Source: Variovorax atrisoli 110B (GTDB lineage Bacteria; Pseudomonadota; Gammaproteobacteria; Burkholderiales; Burkholderiaceae_C). From it: a stretch of DNA of 64,000 nt. Position numbers and translations under genes: made by a program. Shown here in pieces: positions 58,315 through 64,000 of this stretch; within the stretch, counting starts at the first letter, position 1, and each line of letters begins with the position of its first letter. The stretch covers positions 1-64,000 of the forward strand of contig NZ_KB907472.1 in assembly GCF_000382045.1 (NCBI RefSeq), given 5' to 3'. Below the pieces are notes generated by a model. That model did no database searches. It saw nothing but the letters and a program-made list of their open reading frames with translations, and was not told the DNA's origin.

Positions 58315-59220
58315 TCATAGTGACGCCCATGCAAACAAGCGGCGGTTGATTGCCTTGAAGGCGAAGTCCGAAAGCAGGCCGATGACGCCGATCACGATGA
58401 TCCCGAAGATGATCTGGCCGGTGTTCAGCAGCGCCTGGCTGTCGGTGATCATGTGGCCGATGCCCGAGGAGGAGCCGATCAGCTCCGCCACGATCACGTA
58501 GGTCCATGCCCAGCCGAGCACGAGGCGCAGCGTCTCGGCGATGCCCGGCGCGGCGCCCGGGATGAGCACGCGCGCCACGATGCCGCGGCTGCTGGCGCCC
58601 AGCGTGTAGGCGGCCTCCACGAGGTCGCGCCGCGCGCCGCCCACGGTGACGGCCACCATCAGCACGATCTGGAAGAAGGAGCCGATGAAGATCACCAGCA
58701 GCTTCTGCATCTCGCCCAGCCCCGCCCACAGGATGAGCAGCGGGATGAAGGCCGAGGCCGGCAGGTAGCGGCAGAAGGAGACGAAGGGCTCGAAGAAGGC
58801 CTCCACGGCCTTCCAGGTGCCCATGGCGATGCCCAGCGGCACAGCGAACACGGCCGCCAGCAGGAAGCCGCCGAACACGCGCCACACGGTCATGCCGATG
58901 TCGCCGATGAAGCCGTACTCGGTGAAGAGCAGCCAGCCTTCCTTGACCATGGTCGGCGGGCTCGCGAGGAAGGTCGGCGGCACGAAGCCTCCGAGCGTGG
59001 CGATGGCCCACACGAGCACGAAGACGACGAAGAACGCGAGCCCCAGCAGCACGCGCGCCCGCGTGCCGATGGGCTCCAGCGGCGCGAGCGCGCGGCGGCG
59101 GGCCGGCGCGGCGACGGGCGCCGCGGCCTTGGCGGCCTGCTGCGGCGCAGGCGCCGCGACCGCTGCGGCGGAAGGCATCTGCTGCATCTGGGCCACGTTC
59201 TTACTTGACGAAGCTTGCAT
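58315..59220 (-). CDS. ABC transporter permease (nitrate/taurine type)
   Basis: The 301-aa membrane subunit has six predicted helices and the EAA-type region LVEAAYTLGASSRGIVARVL. The first 50 residues are an unusual Ala/Pro/Gln-rich soluble extension. The ATG at 59220 overlaps the end of the binding-protein gene by 20 bp; a later start within the low-complexity extension is possible. It works with the ATPase and binding protein on either side. Confidence 0.92.
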   Translation of the reverse strand: MQASSSKNVAQMQQMPSAAAVAAPAPQQAAKAAAPVAAPARRRALAPLEPIGTRARVLLGLAFFVVFVLVWAIATLGGFVPPTFLASPPTMVKEGWLLFTEYGFIGDIGMTVWRVFGGFLLAAVFAVPLGIAMGTWKAVEAFFEPFVSFCRYLPASAFIPLLILWAGLGEMQKLLVIFIGSFFQIVLMVAVTVGGARRDLVEAAYTLGASSRGIVARVLIPGAAPGIAETLRLVLGWAWTYVIVAELIGSSSGIGHMITDSQALLNTGQIIFGIIVIGVIGLLSDFAFKAINRRLFAWASL

Positions 59221-60172
59221 CGAAGGTGGCCGAGAAATCTTCCGGCGCCTTGCGGATCACGCCGGCTTCCAGAAGGATGGGCGTGGCCTCCTTCATGAAG
59301 CTGGTGAGCTCGCCCGCGAAGAACTTCTGGTTGGCCGCCTTGTCCTGCCAGCGCAGGAAAGCCGCCGACTTGGCGAACTGTTCGCCGCTCTGCTTCACGG
59401 CGGAGCCCATGAGTTCGTTGGACTTCTCGGGCTCGGCCTTGATCATGTCCAGCGCGTCGAAGTACGACTTGGTGAGCGCGGCGGCGGCCTTGGCATTGGC
59501 CTTGAGCCAGGTGGGCGCACAGCCGACGGTGTCCATCACCATCGGGTAGTCGAGCGTGGTGGCCAGGATCTTGCCGGCGGCGGGATTGGCGCGCACCGTC
59601 GAGAGGTAGGGCTCGTAGGTCATGGCGGCGTCGTTCTGGCCGGCCACGAAGGCCTGGGCCGAGGCCTGCGGCGACAGCGTGGTGGTCTTCACGTCCTTCA
59701 GCGACATGCCGTTCTTGCTGAGCATCCAGGCCAGGCCGAAGTAGGGCGCGGTGCCGGGCGCGTCGACGCCGATGGTCTTGCCCTTGAGGTCGGAGAACTT
59801 GGCGATGTCGCCGCGCACCGCGAGGCCGTCGGCGCCGTAGGACTTGTCCATCTGGAAGATCTGCACGATCGGCACGCCGTTGGCGTTCCAGGCCACGTGC
59901 GTTTCGACGGTGGTGGCCGCGCACTGGATGGCGCCGGAGGCCAGCGCAAGGTGGCGGTCCTTCTGCGGGATCATCTTGAGTTCGACGTCGAGCCCGTTCT
60001 TCTTGAAGATGCCGGCCTTGTCCGCCAGCGAGAGCGGCGCGAAGCCGGTCCAGCCGGACATGCCGAGCGAGATCTTCGTCAGATCCTGGGCGGCGGCCGT
60101 TCCGGCCATGCCCGCCGCACATGCGCCCGCTGCAACCAGCGAGGCGAACTTCACAACTACCGTCTTGACCAT
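59201..60172 (-). CDS. ABC substrate-binding protein (NMT1/TauA type)
   Basis: This is a periplasmic receptor of the nitrate/taurine/thiamine-precursor class. The 323-aa precursor has a Sec signal (MVKTVVVKFASLVAAGACAAGMAGTAAA) and a mature start KISLGMSGWTGFAPLSLADK. GVDAPGTAPYFGLAWMLSKN and QNDAAMTYEPYLSTVRANPA fit the family. AGGAG precedes the ATG at 60172; a 57-codon upstream extension is ignored because it crosses the operators. It is the first gene of the importer-hutC operon. Confidence 0.9.
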   Translation of the reverse strand: MVKTVVVKFASLVAAGACAAGMAGTAAAQDLTKISLGMSGWTGFAPLSLADKAGIFKKNGLDVELKMIPQKDRHLALASGAIQCAATTVETHVAWNANGVPIVQIFQMDKSYGADGLAVRGDIAKFSDLKGKTIGVDAPGTAPYFGLAWMLSKNGMSLKDVKTTTLSPQASAQAFVAGQNDAAMTYEPYLSTVRANPAAGKILATTLDYPMVMDTVGCAPTWLKANAKAAAALTKSYFDALDMIKAEPEKSNELMGSAVKQSGEQFAKSAAFLRWQDKAANQKFFAGELTSFMKEATPILLEAGVIRKAPEDFSATFDASFVK

Positions 60173-60265
60173 GGGTACTCCTGGGGTCTGTTCTTGGGGA
60201 AAGGCTCGGCGGTGCCGCCCGATGGCCGGGTCACGCACGCCTCGCATTGTTGCCAGGCGCCCCAA

Positions 60266-60278
60266 CTTGTATATACAG
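60266..60278. promoter_or_regulatory. HutC-type operator before the importer-hutC operon
   Basis: CTTGTATATACAG is the reverse complement form of the hutH site (CTGTATATACAAG). It lies 94 bp before the binding-protein ATG. It would place the importer and hutC itself under HutC control. Confidence 0.8.
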
Positions 60279-60300
60279 GATAACCCGAAAGCTCGTTTCT

Positions 60301-60330
60301 GGTGCATTTGCTTGGGAAATGCACCTTTTT
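60301..60330 (+). terminator. Nine-base-pair hairpin followed by T5 between HutC sites
   Basis: GGTGCATTT (60301-60309) pairs perfectly with AAATGCACC (60317-60325) around a 7-base loop and is followed by TTTTT on the plus strand. It could terminate leftward-origin plus-strand transcripts or attenuate recQ. It may equally be an operator for another regulator, since no plus-strand gene precedes it. Confidence 0.5.
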
Positions 60331-60331
60331 G

Positions 60332-60344
60332 CTGTCTAGACAAG
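60332..60344. promoter_or_regulatory. Third HutC-type site, in the recQ/importer gap
   Basis: CTGTCTAGACAAG differs from the hutH site by one base (T to G). It lies 160 bp before the importer and 122 bp before recQ. Two sites 66 bp apart could allow DNA looping over the importer promoter. Confidence 0.68.
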
Positions 60345-60465
60345 AAGGGCGCAGGACGGCGGCAACCATTGCAAAGCTCGTGCCACAGTCATATCGGCGG
60401 CACTGGGGGACAATCGACGGCCGCCCTCCTCCCTCTTCTTTTCCGACCTCCCCCGCCCGCCGCCT

Positions 60466-62358
<1,893 letters not shown>

Positions 62359-62389
62359 CGGCCCGAAGAACAGAAAAAGGGGCGCCGCG

Positions 62390-63271
62390 ATGGACACCCG
62401 CCAGATGCGCTGCGTGATCGCGATCGCCGAGGCGGGCAGCCTCACGAAGGCGGCCGAGCGGCTGGGACTGGCACAGCCGGCACTCACGCAGACGCTGAAC
62501 CGGCTCGAGAAGGAGCTCGGCACGCCTCTCTTCACGCGCACGCGCCGCGGCGCCGCGCTCACCGATGCGGGGCAGGCCGTCATCGACGACCTGCGCGCCA
62601 GCCTGGCCTACGGCGATGCGGCCACCGAGCGTGCACGCGCGATGGGCGCGGGCCGCGCGGGACGGCTCACCATCGGCTTCGTCACGCATGCGGTCTACGA
62701 GGTGCTGCCGAACGCGCTGCGCCGGCTGCGCGCCGAACATCCGCAGCTCGACGTGGTGCTGCGCGAGATGAGCAATGCCGAGCAGGTGGCGGCGCTCGAA
62801 GGCGGGCGCATCGACATCGCGCTGCTGCATCCGCCGGTGTCGGTCACGGCCCGGGTGCACGAACTGCGGCTGGGCGAGGAGCCGCTGATCGCCGCGCTGC
62901 CCGCTGCCTGGGCGATGGATGACGACGGCTGCGTGTCGCTCGCCGACGTCGCGCGGCACGGCCTGGTCTGGTTCCCTGAGCAGCAGATCCCCGCACTGCG
63001 CGCGCAGCTGCTGGGCGCACTGCGGCGCGCCGGCCACGAGACGCGCGTGGTGCAGGACGCCAACCGCACGCTGACCGTGCTCTCCTGCGTGGCCGCGGGG
63101 CTGGGCTGGTCGCTGCTGCCGCGCTCGGTGCGCGCGCTGCAGCACGAGGGCGTGCGCTATGCCGAAGTGCGCGACGGCGCGGGGCTGCCGGCCTTCGAGC
63201 TTTCAGCGCTGTGGCTGGCGCGCTCGCGGCCCACCTTCGCCGACGCGTTCGCAGCCATGCTGCGCGGCTGA
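62390..63271 (+). CDS. LysR-family regulator
   Basis: The 293-aa protein has a LysR helix-turn-helix (MRCVIAIAEAGSLTKAAERL, then AQPALTQTLNRLEKELGTPL) and a substrate domain resembling the CbbR/CatR group. It starts 31 bp after recQ. It converges on the Bug-type receptor gene downstream, the common partner of such LysR genes in this family of bacteria. Its target and ligand are not visible. Confidence 0.88.
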   Translation: MDTRQMRCVIAIAEAGSLTKAAERLGLAQPALTQTLNRLEKELGTPLFTRTRRGAALTDAGQAVIDDLRASLAYGDAATERARAMGAGRAGRLTIGFVTHAVYEVLPNALRRLRAEHPQLDVVLREMSNAEQVAALEGGRIDIALLHPPVSVTARVHELRLGEEPLIAALPAAWAMDDDGCVSLADVARHGLVWFPEQQIPALRAQLLGALRRAGHETRVVQDANRTLTVLSCVAAGLGWSLLPRSVRALQHEGVRYAEVRDGAGLPAFELSALWLARSRPTFADAFAAMLRG

Positions 63272-63290
63272 GGCGGCGGCCTCAGTCCCC

Positions 63291-64000
63291 TCAGTCCAGC
63301 TGGATCCTGTTGTCCTTGGCGAGCTTGGTCCACTTGGCGATCTCGGCACGGCGGAAGCTGTCGAGCTCGGCCGGCGTCGAGCCGATCACCTCCGCTCCCA
63401 GGGCTTCGAGCCGGCCGCGCACTTCCGGGTCCTTGAGCGCGGCGGCGAATTCCTTCGACAGGCGCTGCGCCACCGGCGCGGGCGTGCCGGCCGGCACGAA
63501 CACCGCGTTCCACTCGTAGACCTCGTAGCCGGGCAGGCCGGCCTCGGCCACCGTGGGCAGCTGCGGCAAGGCGGGCGAAGGCGCCTTGCCGGTGACCGCG
63601 AGCGCGCGCAGCTTGCCGTCCTTGATGAAGGGCATGCTGGAGGCCAGGCTCGCGAAGAACACCGGCACATGCCCCGACATCACGTCGGTGAGCGCGGGCC
63701 CGCCGCCCTTGTAGGCCACGTGCGTCATCTGCACGCCCGCCATCGATGCGAACAGCTCGCCCGCCAGGTGCTGCGCCGAGCCGTTGCCCGACGAGGCGTA
63801 GTTGATGGCGCCCGGCTTCGCCTTGGCCTGCGCGATCAGGTCCGCGACGTTCTTGAACGGCGCCGACGGGTTCACCACCAGCACGTTGGGCACCCTCACC
63901 AGCAGCGACACCGGCGCGAGCTCGCGCAGCGTGTCGAAGGGCATCTTGCGCAGCGCGGGGTTCTGCGCGTGGTTGGACGCGTCGAGCAGCACGGTGTAGC
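63291..64000 (-). CDS. Bug-family (TctC-like) solute receptor, N-terminus beyond window
   Basis: Bug proteins are periplasmic receptors for carboxylates, very numerous in Burkholderiales. The visible 236 residues include the family motifs YKGGGPALTDVMSGHVPVFF, LPTVAEAGLPGYEVYEWNAV and the C-terminal AEIAKWTKLAKDNRIQLD. The signal peptide and first lobe lie beyond the right edge. It is convergent with the LysR gene, with 19 bp between stops. Confidence 0.9.
   Translation of the reverse strand, partial: YTVLLDASNHAQNPALRKMPFDTLRELAPVSLLVRVPNVLVVNPSAPFKNVADLIAQAKAKPGAINYASSGNGSAQHLAGELFASMAGVQMTHVAYKGGGPALTDVMSGHVPVFFASLASSMPFIKDGKLRALAVTGKAPSPALPQLPTVAEAGLPGYEVYEWNAVFVPAGTPAPVAQRLSKEFAAALKDPEVRGRLEALGAEVIGSTPAELDSFRRAEIAKWTKLAKDNRIQLD

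Overview
The window is about 64 kb of high-GC DNA from the chromosome of a betaproteobacterium. It most resembles Comamonadaceae of the Variovorax type. The signs are a split cobalamin-dependent methionine synthase, many Liv-type and polar amino-acid ABC systems, a Bug-type solute receptor, the five-step hut pathway and several families of GC-rich intergenic repeats. The genus is an inference from gene content, not from a database search.

Layout. (1) 1-13.3 kb, minus strand: half of a type VI secretion locus in the order tssA-tssB-tssC-hcp-tagJ-tssE-tssF-tssG-clpV-vgrG. vgrG runs off the left edge, so the membrane-complex genes tssJKLM are probably beyond it. (2) 13.4-32.8 kb: a catabolic island read as nicotinamide/nicotinate degradation. 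A minus-strand block carries a 6-hydroxynicotinate reductase-like iron-sulphur protein, a UPF0280 protein, two DUF1185 paralogues, a Liv-type ABC importer with two binding proteins, a Tat-exported nicotinamidase, a NicA/NicB-like molybdenum hydroxylase with three haem c sites, and an FAH-family hydrolase. A divergent plus-strand block carries ferredoxin-NADP reductase, a TetR regulator and enamidase. Together they suggest an aerobic front end (NicAB) joined to the reductive 6-hydroxynicotinate branch known from Eubacterium barkeri. (3) 32.9-36.1 kb: a three-gene membrane glycosylation operon (GtrA, GT2, GT-C). (4) 36.2-46.4 kb: the two halves of methionine synthase, separated by lipase/foldase, a PACE efflux gene with its LysR regulator, a TetR-controlled oxidoreductase and an SH3 protein. 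(5) 46.5-60.2 kb: a histidine-utilisation locus (hutG, F, I, D, U, H, C) with two ABC importers, an IclR regulator and HutC-type operators. (6) 60.4-64 kb: recQ, a LysR gene and a partial Bug-type receptor.

The most unusual signal is structural. At least four families of short hairpin-rich repeats punctuate the operons. In seven places such an element sits between genes whose stop and start codons would otherwise overlap. Each time it is flanked by a 6-10 bp direct repeat that duplicates the stop/start junction. Each time a short open frame (18-51 codons) crosses the element, starting in the overlap with the upstream stop and ending in the overlap with the downstream start. All seven distances between duplicated starts are 2 modulo 3, which that relay requires. 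An eighth element lies in frame inside nicB. This looks like a general way for mobile repeats to enter operons without breaking translational coupling.

No rRNA, tRNA, CRISPR array, integrase or transposase gene was recognised. The only non-coding stretch over 300 bases (29,718-30,040) is a divergent control region with two clear inverted repeats.
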